This document shows, piece after piece, positions 34,384 to 45,858 of a DNA stretch of 64,000 nt (positions are counted from its first letter, which is position 1; every line of letters starts with the position of its first letter). The DNA comes from Cryptomeria japonica (taxonomy: Eukaryota > Streptophyta > Pinopsida > Cupressales > Cupressaceae), in the NCBI RefSeq assembly GCF_030272615.1, contig NC_081406.1:478234900-478298899 (forward strand), in the 5' to 3' direction. The position numbers were made by a program, and so were the translations under genes. Under the pieces are notes generated by a model, which searched no databases, was not told the DNA's origin, and was given only the letters and a program-made list of their open reading frames with translations.

Positions 34384-35623
34384 TGTAGTGTCCTAAAATT
34401 GCGACACTTGCAATTTCGATTGCATTTGGGTCTTCACGATGGCGACACAACACTAAACCTGAATGGAGACCCCAAAACTTGCTCACGACACCAAAAACTG
34501 CATTTTTCCAGCACCCTGGCCTGATCCTCCTTGCACCCTGTTGTCCCGGGAGGTGGGACCAAAGCGCCCAGCGCCCTGGTCCTTCAGGACCAGGGCACCC
34601 AGCGCCCTAGTCCCTGGCCCTATTTTGGGCCCGGTCTCCTATGGGACTTCGGGCCTTTTTGTTTGCAAATTGGAAAATAACATTTCCTGGTCGGCCTAAG
34701 GTCAGGAAAATCAGTCTTTTAACCCTAATCGGCAAGTATATAAACTACTTTTCCTCTCTCATTTTGGAGGGGATGAAAAAAGGTGGAAACGATATTCAAA
34801 CATTCAAGCATTCAAGCATTCAAGCATTCCTTCAAGCAATTGATCATTCTAAGTCTCCATTCAAGGCTAAGTGTTGCATTCAAGACAAGGATTCAACCAT
34901 TGAAGAGGAGATCACTTACAACACATTACATGCTACAACATACAACATACAACATACAACAACATCTATACCTTCGCATATAAGGATACAAACATCCTTA
35001 CAACAAGGTATTAGTACTTGTTTTACATTACATTTACAAAGCATTTCTTATTTCTTGGTTAATTCCAAAACCGGGGTTTGACCTAAGGGCAAACCCCTAA
35101 TCCCTAACCCCCCAATCGTCTTTGCTTTTCTATGTGTAGGTTGCAGGTACGTGCCTGAAATTGAAGATCTGGAATCCTTGTGCAAAGACGAACAGATCCC
35201 CCTTCGTTTCGCGGATTTTTTGGAGGACCGTGTGCACACCGGGTGCCATCGTCCCGTCAACTTTTGCTCAAATTTGTAGGACAGCGCCGTCTCGACATTT
35301 TACTGCTAATTCCAGGTCCGCAGCTTCATCCTATATCCCTAACTCAGTTTATAAGCGAATCTTTCTCACTTTCTATGCATTCCTAGTTCAATCTTTCTAT
35401 CTACATTCTTTACAAAAGAGGGTATCCTTGCTATCACAACCCTTGAAACTCATATAGAATCCAATCTTGCATTGTGTGGGATTGGATCTTGTGGGTTTCA
35501 ACCCCTCTTTTCAATGTAAAGTCCCTCCTAAGTGAAAACCATCAACCCTAGTGACTCTCCCTTCTCTCTCCTCGGAGTTGGGGAGGGGAGAACGACTAGT
35601 GTTCGATTATTTTCCACTTTACA
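34384..35623 (+). repeat. Element F 3' LTR, uninterrupted
   Basis: It is 1,240 bp and starts TGTAGTGTCC. It has a short extra segment with a perfect 11-bp palindrome (34573-34583 with 34586-34596) that the 5' LTR lacks, and one ATTCAAGC octamer fewer. The TATA box is at 34737-34743. Confidence 0.9.
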
Positions 35624-35628
35624 CTAAG

Positions 35629-36295
35629 TTACGCTCCCAAAAGGTAAGCGAGATTGAAAAATTGTTACAAGCTAGGGTTGTCATTGCACCAAAAGATCAA
35701 CCTATCAATACTCAATATAACCACTAGACTTATAGAATCCATAGGAGGCTGTTAAACCATGTCACGAATCCCCGTGAGGGACACTGGCCAATTGCCAACA
35801 ATCTCCCTCCCAGTGTCACTCTCCACGGCCTATGTGATTCGAACCTATGACCAAGCTCTAATACCAATTGTTACAAGCTAGGGTTGTCGTTGCACCAAAA
35901 GATCGACATGTCAATCCTTGATACAACCACTAGACTTATAGAATACACAGGAGGGTGTTAAACCATGTCGTGAATCCCTGTGAGGGATGCTGGCCCACTT
36001 CCAAAAAAATAAATACTAAGAAAGCATCCTAAATAAGAATCATAAGATTTCTAAGAGAATTAAACAAGTATCCACAATCAAAACTACACACAGAAGTGCA
36101 TAGAAAAGTACCCATCTCTCATAGTGACTATGAGGGATACAATAATGAAATGAAAGCCACAAGGATACATAATAAAGGCTATCCAAGCCCCAAATAACTT
36201 CAAAAAAATATCACAAGGAATACAATCAGAGATTGCAAGTAGTAGGAGAACCAAAACTAAACACCCGATAACCAAAGATTTCTCCACAATGACAA
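35629..36295 (-). repeat. Gypsy copy 2: LTR tip and 3' untranslated region
   Basis: After element F the gypsy sequence resumes (TTACGCTCCCAAAAGG, as at 12904). It parallels 12910-13190 of copy 1, interrupted by the TRIM. The pol C-terminus present in copy 1 is not found. The match stops about 20 bp before element A begins, and it does not continue convincingly after 43017. Confidence 0.7.
35663..36005 (-). mobile_element. TRIM: 343-bp miniature LTR retrotransposon
   Basis: Two direct repeats of about 137 bp (35663-35800 and 35869-36005) begin TGTTACAAGCTAGGGTTGTC on +. They flank only 68 bp. That interior holds, on the minus strand, a primer-binding site ATTGGTATTAGAGCTT (35853-35868) next to the right repeat. 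Next to the left repeat it holds a purine tract GGGAGGGAGAT before TGTTGGC. The flanks carry AAAAT (35658-35662, 36006-36010). Copy 1 of the host gypsy lacks it. It has no coding capacity and must depend on other elements. Confidence 0.85.
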
Positions 36296-36300
36296 ATTAC

Positions 36301-37138
36301 TGTTGGCATTCTACACTCTTATGAGAATAGTTAATGTTGTCATTAATGGCAACCAACTAGCAACTCACCAGCAATTGGTTTCTAATTTCCCGGCATCACA
36401 AACTTCATACACCGCCAAACACCAGCACCGGCAGGCACTTCACCGGCATTCAGATTACATCGGCAACAAAGCATACGGACACTCCAGCCGACATGGGATA
36501 AAGTTTTGTTTATATGAATTGTTTTGTAATGTAATTAACTTTTGTAAGACAACATGGTATATTGTAAAAGACTCATATATGTATGAGAACTTATAGGTCA
36601 TTTTGAAGAGAGGAGTATGAGAGAGAGATGGAAGTTGTGTGAGAGGAATAGAGAGTGAGACATTTTATTGTATCAAGTGATATAGTTGACAATGAAGGTT
36701 TTTGTTATAGACTAAGCTCAAATCAGTACTGAACCTGGCATGAGAGACGTTGTTTTGAGCAGTACATTGTATTGGATTTGATAATCCACTTTTGTAGTCA
36801 GTGTAACTCTTTATTGAGCAGTGAACTCTAGGCTGTTGGCCTTATTGCATGTGCAGGCCCCTATTGTAAGTAGTACTTATTCATTGGCCAATGAGTAAAT
36901 ATTGTGAGTCACAAATCCCACCAAGGTTTTTCCCACACCGGGTTTCCTTGTTAAATATCTTGTGTTATGGTGTGTTTCTATGATGTCTCTATTATTTCTG
37001 TTTCTTGCAATAATTCTTATTTACTGGTACACTATTTTGGGATGCAGAGTTATTAATAAGTTTAAATATTCTGCTAACCAGTTAGACAGTGATTCACCCC
37101 CCCTCTCAGTGTCTTTGGGACTATCATTGAATGTAACA
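36301..37138 (+). repeat. Element A 5' LTR
   Basis: It starts TGTTGGCATTCTACACTC and ends TGAATGTAACA. Near the end is the ATTCACCCCCCCTCTCAGTG segment that LTRs of B and C also have. Confidence 0.92.
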
Positions 37139-37140
37139 AT

Positions 37141-37152
37141 TGGTATCAAAGC
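37141..37152 (+). promoter_or_regulatory. Element A primer-binding site
   Basis: TGGTATCAAAGC lies 2 bp after the LTR. It pairs with the initiator-Met tRNA 3' end with one change from TGGTATCAGAGC. Confidence 0.85.
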
Positions 37153-37209
37153 CTGGTCCTCTATTTTCATAAGCCTAACAGCTTGAGGAAGATTCTGACA
37201 CTGGTACAG

Positions 37210-38290
37210 ATGGAGAATTTAAGAAAACAGTTGGAAGGAGCTCTTGAATATTTTGATGCAGAAAAACTGAAGAATATCAAACTTGAAGATGATCTGAGGA
37301 TTGCACAGGAATTCATTAAAGGACTTCAGGAGAAATTTGTTATAGCACAAAATAAAAGAAAATAACTTCATGAGAACATGCAGAATGATGATGATGAAAA
37401 GGAAACTCTTAGAGACATTGCAAATAAGTTGAGACAAGAAAACAGTAATATGAAGAATGAAATGCAAGATATGACTATGAGGTTATGTAAGGATATTAAA
37501 GATAGAAAGAAGAATGAATAAGACTTGGCTAGGAGACTTAATGATGCAACAAATGAAAATTTGAGACTTGGTCATGAAAATGATATGTTAAAGATAGATC
37601 TGATTCACATGCAACATGATAAAGCTGAGCTTGTGAGACAAGTTGGAATTCTAGAAAATGAGTTGGTTACTGCAAACAAACACAAAGACAAATTCAAGAA
37701 AAGTTCAAAAGAACTTGATGACATGCTTAAAAGACAAAAACCTGATGGAGATACAAATGGACTTGGATTTCAAGCTCAGAAACAAACCGGTAAGACAACC
37801 TAATGCTTATTAATTTAATGGGAAATGTTTCAATTGCAACAAATATGGTCACAGAGAAAATCATTGTAGATTTAGAACTAATCAGAATACAAACTCACCC
37901 ACTGGTCAATGTTCCAAATGCAACAAAGTTGGTCATAATTAAGAAAATTGCAGAATGAATGTGAAATGCTATGTTTGTGGAAGATTTGGGCATTTATCTA
38001 ATCAATGGAGATCACAAACCAATCAAGGATATGGAAAGGCTATTCAAAGGAATAATGTAACTTTTTATTCATGCAACAAGATTGGACATATTGCAAAATT
38101 CTGTAGAAGCAAGAATGCACCGGCGAACAACAAAGGACCTAGTTTTAAGGGCAAAGAAAATGTAGATGAAGTAAAGCAAGAATTTTCTAAATAATGGATT
38201 AAGAAGAGTGATCAGAGAACTGATGAAACTATCCCTGCACCAGTAGAACAAAGTAATCCTCCACCAGTAGGAGAGTATTCATCTAACTGA
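37210..38290 (+). pseudogene. Element A gag-like ORF: coiled coil and four CCHC knuckles
   Basis: The likely start is ATG 37210 (MENLRKQLEGALEYFDAEKL). About 190 residues are a heptad-like coiled coil with stops at 37363 and 37519. After a frameshift near 37801-37817 come four CCHC-type knuckles: CFNCNKYGHRENHC, CSKCNKVGHN-x-ENC (stop at x), CYVCGRFGHLSNQW (last Cys is Trp), and FYSCNKIGHIAKFC (first Cys is Phe). The usual copia gag N-terminal domain is absent. The protein would bind the element RNA. Element B has a shorter version. Confidence 0.75.
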
Positions 38291-38590
38291 GGAATAACCA
38301 TTAAGGGGTATTGTAGCAAATTGAAGATCATGCATTCTACCCTCGATTGATGGTGAGAAGATACATTTCTTCCTTACCGGCAGGTGTGTTAATTTTTCAC
38401 TTAACCGGCAAGCATTTAATGCAGTTTTAAATAACCTTTTTGGCTATAAAGCACCGAGAAACCCTCATTTTGAACTCACTGAGCATTCAAACAATTAGAG
38501 AGCGTGAAATTGAGCAAGGGCATTCTAAGGCAAAGCTGCAAAGTTGTTTTCAGGCATTCTAATTTCGGTTAAGAGGTATTTATCTTTGAA

Positions 38591-41500
38591 ATGGCTTCCT
38601 CATCTTCTGTTCTAGAGTTTATTTCAAACCCTACCATTGTGGAAAACATCAAATGCCCTAGACCCATATTTAAGATTATCCTTGAGATTGCAAAATAGGA
38701 TGATTCTATTGGAGCTTTTTCGAAAATTCCTAAGGGTGTAGCATTTGCAGAAGACCCTAGAATTTACATACATTGTAACATAGAAAACCTAGGGACTAAA
38801 GAGTTGAAGAAAATGTTTAAAGAGGTCATTACTGATGACCATGGTGCAATTAAACCTAAGGATAAGGTTGTGGAAAATTTAGGTTTTGTAGAAATTCTAA
38901 ACATTCCCGAATTTCCAAAGGAAGTTGTAAGACTTGTATTAAGCAGAGTCCATGGAGAGTTCATGTGGTTGGAATCAGTTTGCAAGATAACCAGGGAAGC
39001 AATTAAGGAAATTACTAGTTTACCTTCAACTGGTAGTAGACCTCATAAAACCAAGAAGATACCTAACATGGGAGTTATGGATTCAACCGGAGCAACATTT
39101 CATAACAAGTCACTTAGAGTGAATGATGTTAAGGACATAAATGTGAGATATGTGAGTATGGTACTAGGTTACAAACCTACTCATGCAAATAGACTAAATT
39201 TTGTTTCTAGTCTATGTATTCATAGTGCATATGAGATGGTAAAAAATAACGCTAAGATTGATGTGTGTGAATGGCTTAAGTATGAATTAATTGACAACCT
39301 AAAGAAGATTAAGGGAGACAAGAAAGTTACTTTCTATTTTGGAAATCTTCTAGTATGCCTAATGATGTACTTTACCAAGGAGATACTCAGCATAGGTCAC
39401 AAGGATTTTGGTTATGACATCCCGATAGGAAGACAGATACAAGATGCTTTCACCAGTATAGGCACTGATAGTATTAAGAACATTATACACTACTTCAAAA
39501 CATTCCAATCTAAGATGAGAGCAAGAGAGAGACTACCACAGAGCATAGTTGATAAATATGACAAGGAAATTTGTTTTGTGATTAAGAGAGATAAAACTTG
39601 GATGGAAGCAACAAGTCCTAGAACTATTTGGGTTATGAGGTAGATCTACATGTTTTGGAAATATATGCTAAAGCTCTACTTGATGCACCAAGGGAGCCAT
39701 CTGAGAAATTCTTTGGTAATGCAAAAACTATTGAGAGTAATGTATCTATGCAGAAAAGGACTAAAAGAAGAGAAAAATTTATCAGAGATGCCTCCAAGAA
39801 GGTGAAAGAAATCAGAGAAAATGTCATGAATATCAATGGTATATCAGCCAATGAGCTTGAAGGACTACAACCTGAAGCACATGTTTCACCGATCGTAACA
39901 TCCTCCGATACTGACAGTGGTAAGGCTGTTGAGTTTAAAAGAGTATAAAGGAAGAGAAAACCCTCACCGGTACCCTCTCCACCTAAGAAAACTAGGACAC
40001 TAAGGAAGAAGCAGTAGGCAGTTAGGGAACCGAAGAAGAAACTCACACCTAAGAAAAAACAAACACTGGTTACCCCCACATTGGATAATTTATTGAATGA
40101 GATTACAAAGGAAGGTAATTTATCTAATGTAAGTAGATGGTATAATTCTTCAAAAGATTCTGATAGAAACACCATTGAAGAAAGCATTGTTTTACATTTA
40201 GATATTTACAAGAAAGTGTTGATAGAAGTGATTGATGAGTTACCAAATGATCTATACATGATACTAGAAGCTAAAAGTCTATCTGTGATGGAACTGGACA
40301 AGAAATTGAAAGTTGAAGCAGTCTTGGCTGCTCATCCAGTAAATTCTAGAGAAGAAATAGATGAACTTATTTCTAAAGCTAATCGGTCAGTATTTGTTAG
40401 TGGACACCGGCAAGTAAGCCTGATGGCTGGTAGAGTTAAGGAGATTGGTGATGAGACTAGAGATAAATGGGACATATTCTTTGTTGAAAAGGAAAAGAAA
40501 GAGGAAAAGAGAAAACCTAAAAAAACATTCGAAGTATATCAGAAAGACAAGGACAAGGGTAAAGGCAAAGTTGGTGGTATTCCAAACATAAAGGTTACAA
40601 ATATTCTTCCAAAGCCACCTTTGAATACACCATCGGTACATACAAAAGATCCACCAGTTATTGATACTGAAGTTATAACTCTTGATAATACTAATCTAGA
40701 GTCTGAGATACTCTTTACAATGAATGTGGATACTTAGGAGGTAAACATTGTTGTGGACAAGGAAACTACAGAGGTTAAGATAGATAATGTTGATAATAGC
40801 AAGATTTCAGAAAAACCGGCACAAACTGTTGACTCTCAGGAAACTGAGATACCAACTCAAACAGAGCAACTGTTAGAGACTAAAAAACCTATAGAGGACA
40901 AAGGTATTAGCACAGGGCCACCAAAACCTGAGAAACTGGCAATAGGAATTTCAGAGAAACAAACTGAGGCAGAGGTTCATGTTGAGAGTGAGAAACCGAA
41001 AGTTACAGAGATACTGAAACAATCTAAGAAACCATTAAAGGTTGAAGTACAAACACAGATAGATTCACCGAAATAAAATACAAGTAAAATGGATACATCT
41101 GATGGAAATAAAGAGGATATAGTGAAGGTGATTGGTCAGACATCTGTTGAGATGAAATCTACAACTAAACCAAGCACATCTACAGGTGAATTCAGACCAA
41201 CTAACATAACAGAGGTAGTTTTGGATTATATTAAATGGATAACTAATTGCAATACATTGGCTTTTAAGGCAATTGATAACACTTTATCGATCTTGAAAAT
41301 GATTGCACCTACATGTCAGATAGATCACATTAAGGATTCTTTAGGTAAATTGGACACATTGTCCAAATTCATTTCTAATAATGTTATAACTATAGACAAG
41401 GTGAATGAGGATATCATAAAGGAGAGAGTTGAAAAAGAGAAAAACACATTCTTTGAAAACACCACAAAGAAATATACCGATCATGTGGACACACTTTTAC

Positions 41501-41978
41501 CGGTACTCAATTTTACAATTTTGGAGTATAAGGAGTTGTATAGGGAAGCATGTAAACCTCATTGTTTAACTGAGGATATTGATGAGGAGATCAAGAAGAC
41601 ACAGAAAGAAATTGATGACATTGCGGATAATATTATAGGTTCATCTGGACTTATATCGGTTTTTGAGTAGGAAATGGTACTTTTTGAGGAGAAATTAGAA
41701 AAACTTGAGAAAGAGAAGGCAAGAATAAGGTATAATGCCTAGGAACGAAAGGGTAAACTTGGTCTGAGGATGGATAATCTGATTACTTAGAGAGTTGAAT
41801 TATCTAAGGCAACAATACAAGGAAAACGATCACCAGAGCAGCAAATGCACTATCTCACTGGTATGATCCAGCAGACTGAGGCAATTTTAGATGATAGCAA
41901 CAAATTTATGCAGAGTCTGAATATGATTTTGGTGGACATCATTCAGATTTTAACCGACCAGTTACAAACCTTGGGGTA
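38591..41978 (+). pseudogene. Element A ORF X (about 1,130 codons)
   Basis: The start ATGGCTTCC matches the B start ATGGCTTCT. Residues about 95-345 hold the conserved domain: VRLVLSRVHGEFMWLESVC, VRYVSMVLGYKP, LNFVSSLCIHSAYEMVKNN, DNLKKIKGDKKVTFYFGNLL, and KMRARERLPQ near its end. A frameshift at about 39630 precedes GYEVDLHVLEIYAKALLDAP. The rest is Lys/Glu-rich with predicted coiled coils, to TAG 41976. Internal stops are mostly TAG (38696, 40016, 40735, 41668), plus TAA at 39946 and 41074. There is no homology to gag, protease, integrase or reverse transcriptase by motif. Function is unknown. Confidence 0.7.
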
Positions 41979-42169
41979 GCATTTTTGTACTCTTTTGATT
42001 ATTTATGACATCCTTTGTCATTGATGTCAAAGGGGGAGTAGTGGAGAGAAAAATGCATGTACAGAAGGGATCACTTGCTCAGGGGGAGAACATCTTTTTG
42101 GATTTTAGTTTTTGGATAATAGTTTTGGATTTTTCTCATGAGTGTTGCCATCAATGCCAAAGGGGAGAT
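41979..42169 (+). promoter_or_regulatory. Element A 3' region with three polypurine tracts
   Basis: CAAAGGGGGAG at 42028-42038, CAGGGGGAGAA at about 42080-42090 and CCAAAGGGGAGAT at 42157-42169. The last abuts the 3' LTR. Confidence 0.75.
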
Positions 42170-43011
42170 TATTGGCATTCTACACTCTTATGAGAATAGT
42201 TGATGTTGTCATTGATGGAAACCAACTGGTAACTCACCGGCAATTGGTCTCTACATGCTCAGCATCACAAACTTCATACATCGGTAGACACCAGCACCGG
42301 CAGGCACTTCATCGACATTCAAATTACATTGGCAACAAAGCATACTGGCACTCCACCCGACATGGGATAAAGTTTCGTTTATATGAATTATTTTGTAATA
42401 TAATTATCTTTTGTAAGCTAACATGGTATATTGTAAAAGACTCATATATGTATGAGAACTTATAGGTCATTTTGAAGAGAGGAGTATGAGAGAGAGATGG
42501 AAGTTGTATGAGAGGAATAGAGAGTGAGATATTTTATTGTATAAGGTGATATAGTTGATAGCGAATTTTTTGGTTATAAACTGAGCTTAAACCGGTACTG
42601 AACTTGGCATGAGAGATGTTGTTTTGAGTAGTACATTGTATTGGATTTGATAATCCACTTTTGTAGTTAGTGTGACTCTTTATTGAGCAGTGAGCTCTAG
42701 GCTATTGGCCTCCCTGCATGTGCAGGCCCCTATTGTAAGTAGTATTTATTCATTGGCCATTGAGTAAATATTGTGGGTCACAAATCCCATCGAGGTTTTT
42801 CCCACACCGGGTTTCCTCGTTAAATATCTTGTGTTATGGTGTGTTTCTATGATGTCTCTATTATTTCTGTTTATTGCAATAATTCTTATTATCTGGTACA
42901 CTATTTTGGGATGCAAAGTTATTAATAAGTTTAAATATTCTACTAACCAGTTAGATAGTGATTCACCCCCCCCCCCTCTCAGTGTCTTTGGGACTATCAT
43001 TGAATCTAACA
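42170..43011 (+). repeat. Element A 3' LTR
   Basis: It is 842 bp and matches the 5' LTR closely. Its first bases are TATTGGC, a G-to-A change from TGTTGGC. The C run near the end is longer (about 10 against 7). Confidence 0.92.
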
Positions 43012-43016
43012 ATTAC

Positions 43017-45849
43017 AATCACAGAACTTGGGAGATGATATAAATACAAAGGGATGCAAACAAATCATCTAATCATAAGGGATACAATGAATCACAAAGG
43101 ATTTTAAACAAGAATCAAGCAAGGAAAATCACAGGGAAGCCATTCACGACAAACAATGTTCCAAAAATCATAAACAAAATTCAATTAATGCAATATTTTT
43201 CCAGAATCTTTCCCAAATCCAAATTCAAACCTTAAAATAACATTTCTAATTCCCAAAGAAATATTTAAACCAAACCATAAGACAATCTTTGATCAAGCAC
43301 AGTGCAAACATTTCTTTCCGGAAATCCAATGCAAAAGATGAAGAAGCCAACCTAGAAAAAACAAAGTAATGGAAAAATGAAGCTGATGAATAGCAATCCA
43401 TGAAGCCAATCCAAGCCAAAATCCAGCAACCAACAATCTCCAATCAAGAAATCAAATCGCAGATGAAATTCCAGAAAATGGTAATCTGACACAATGCACA
43501 TACGACCAAAATAAATAAAAATTTCATTCAAACTATTAAAAACTGTCGACCAATCAAAATAATTCATAAAACTATATTTCATACCTACTATGCATGATTA
43601 CGAGGTAAATATTTTTTACCAATATTATTTACCTATTCTTATAAAATCAACCAATAGGGTGAAAGGGTAGGTAGAAAATATAATAATTCAAATTAACCAA
43701 AGAGGGGAGTAACAAAAATAATAATTAAATAATGGTTACACACCCAATGACACAATATTATAATAATATTATTTATTCTCCAAATAAATAATAAACCACA
43801 ACATAAATTAAATAAATAAAAATGAAAAATAATATTTATCCATTAATTAAATACCAATGCCTTGGTTAAATAATATTGATTAATTAAATGACCATAAGTT
43901 AAATAAAATAAATATAAAATCTAATAATCAACACTCAATTACACTCAATTAAAATATAAATAAATAAAATCCAATTAATAATAAATAATAATAAACAATA
44001 ACTAATAATAAGCTCTAATTAAACAATAAATCAAATGTTAAAAAAATTAAATCAATTACAAATTAATCAAATCAAAATGTTAAATAATTAAACAATCACT
44101 CACATCACCTTACACCAACAAAGGGGATAATCACAACTCAAGACTCTAACATTAACTTGCTTTGTGGCACAAGTAACAAGGTACACAACCTAGACCTAGA
44201 GTGTGTGAGGAAAACTATGTCATTTCTGACAACTTGTCATTGGGAAAGAGACATGCTTAGACTTGTGAAGCCAAGTGGAGTTGATGTCTAGTACCTGCAA
44301 ACCTGCATCCAACACTGAACACAACATATATAATACATATTTATTGTAATAATTAGACATGTGATAGAGAATCGTGACGACATGTCCTGCTTGCTATGAG
44401 TGATATGACATCGTCTCTACTCACTAAGACAGTCACAAATTATATCATCAAAACAATGCATAAAATCATGATCATGATATAAGGTTAGTACCAATATAAC
44501 ATCATAAGTCATATAATTTGCATGCACACTGAACACATATAAATCCATCCATCATAGTGATACTACATACTAACATCCATGAAAACAATCAAATGCCATA
44601 TGTCATATGGTATGTCTACCATCATCAGTCATATAAATCTACAATATATGTCATATCAAATATCATAAACCCACATAGAGTAACTAGCATCATCTATATT
44701 GTCTAAGATAGAAATAGAGTCATAAATAACCATCTAAGTATCCACCATATGTCTATATAAGTCTATCAAAATCAAAATCAAAATGCAAGTCTAAGAGGGA
44801 CACTACACAAACCCCTGTTTTCCCTAATATTGGGCATGCATAAGAGATACCTCAATCCACAAGAGTCAATGCAGGCTTTACCTGCATCATCTATCTCAGG
44901 TCTCAAATGCATAGTCTTTGGCAATTGCTCTACAGACTGCAAAACATCCATATCCTCCTGAAAAACAATCATCGTGGCATGTGTCAATCATAATCTCTAG
45001 TTGCATCTATCTTAATCAACCTAACTAGGTACATAGTTGCCTATCCTATTATCTCTTTGGAGATTATATTGATCTCATTGAGCATCTATCACTTGGTTGT
45101 CATTGATCATGACATCAACTAATCTATCCAACATGTCTTATCATGCAACTATCTAACTCTTAAAAACATTTGGAGGAAAAAATAAAACACAAAAGTGCTA
45201 AAACAACTAGTAAAAGCACTAAAATATGCAACATATGTGCTAATACAAATAAAAAATACACTAGTGCATCTTACAAAAGTGCTACACAATTGTTTGCACC
45301 AAAAAAAAAATCATATGCACCATAAAATCTATCCTATGTGCTAAATGAATATATGTGTCAAACTATTAATAACAAGCACTAAATAAGTAATCAAATGCGC
45401 TAATCTAATGAAAGCACTAAAATAACATACGTATGCATTAAAAGAGTCATCAAATGCACTAATTTTATGAAATAGCTACACTAAACATTGAAAGCGCTAA
45501 AACAATAAATGAATACGCTAAAAGAAATTTAAAAATCCAAAAAACTACATTTAGCGCTAAATGATTCAAATTTTGACCTAAAATGCATTAAATAAACCAT
45601 ACAAAGAGAGTACAGGGGTACCTATTGGGGGACCGTAGTTGGTTGTCCTCTGATATCTGCGGACACGCTCAAATCAATGGTTGTGGTAGGGGATCACCAT
45701 GGTGGCAGCTGGCAACACTCTAATCTCAACAAATGGCTCTCCTCAAATCACTCCTAAAGCTCCAAATGTGTGAATGAGTTGGAAGGCGGACCCCAATTTT
45801 CTATATAGCTTAATTTGACCTAATTGGTGGTGTAATATTCATAAAATGT
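43017..45849. other. AT-rich stretch without a gene
   Basis: 43500-44110 is strongly A/T-rich with many AATAAATAAA strings, like the LTR bodies of the TGTATACA family. 44110-45170 has scattered ATGTCATATC-like words and short minus-strand ORFs (for example 44778-44987) without recognisable motifs. 45600-45849 precedes the second LINE. I see no gene. Old LTR fragments are the likeliest content. Confidence 0.6.
45190..45560. repeat. Cluster of GTGCTAA/GCACTAA words
   Basis: About fifteen copies of a degenerate 7-9-mer (GTGCTAAA, GCACTAAA, GCGCTAAA, TGCACTAAT) occur in 370 bp at irregular 15-35 bp spacing in an A-rich background. It is not a simple tandem repeat. Confidence 0.55.
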
Positions 45850-45858
45850 TAGGGCAAA

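Larger units (their letters stand above)
26822..35623 (+). mobile_element. Element F: gag-protease-only LTR retrotransposon (TR-GAG type)
   Basis: The 5' LTR is 26822-29035 and the 3' LTR is 34384-35623. Both start TGTAG and end TTTACA, and the element is flanked by CTAAG at 26817-26821 and 35624-35628. Between them are a leader, one almost intact gag-protease frame and a 3' region with a polypurine tract. There is no room for reverse transcriptase, RNase H or integrase: only 788 bp follow the ORF. So it is non-autonomous. The zinc-knuckle form (C-x2-H-x4-H-x4-C) suggests a Ty3/gypsy relative. It sits near the tip of the gypsy LTR of copy 2, and copy 1 shows the empty site (12895-12910). Confidence 0.92.
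36301..43011 (+). mobile_element. Element A: copia-like LTR element with ORF X instead of pol
   Basis: LTRs lie at 36301-37138 and 42170-43011, with ATTAC duplications at 36296-36300 and 43012-43016. The PBS TGGTATCAAAGC follows the 5' LTR and CCAAAGGGGAGAT precedes the 3' LTR. Inside are a coiled-coil/CCHC gag-like region and a large ORF X. No protease, integrase or reverse transcriptase motif is present, so the element is non-autonomous. The termini are those of copia elements of the SIRE/Maximus kind (inference from PBS, PPT and LTR start). Confidence 0.92.

Noticed and set aside
37141-37152. Possible tRNA fragments at the primer-binding sites
   Set aside because: Only the 12-16 nt complementary to the tRNA 3' end are present; there is no cloverleaf.
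42966-42976. Run of about 10 C residues as a special signal
   Set aside because: It corresponds to the C run in all LTR ends of this type and differs in length as homopolymers do.
43246-43582. Overlapping minus-strand frames at 43.2-43.6 kb
   Set aside because: Short, aromatic-rich and without family motifs, in an AT-rich stretch.
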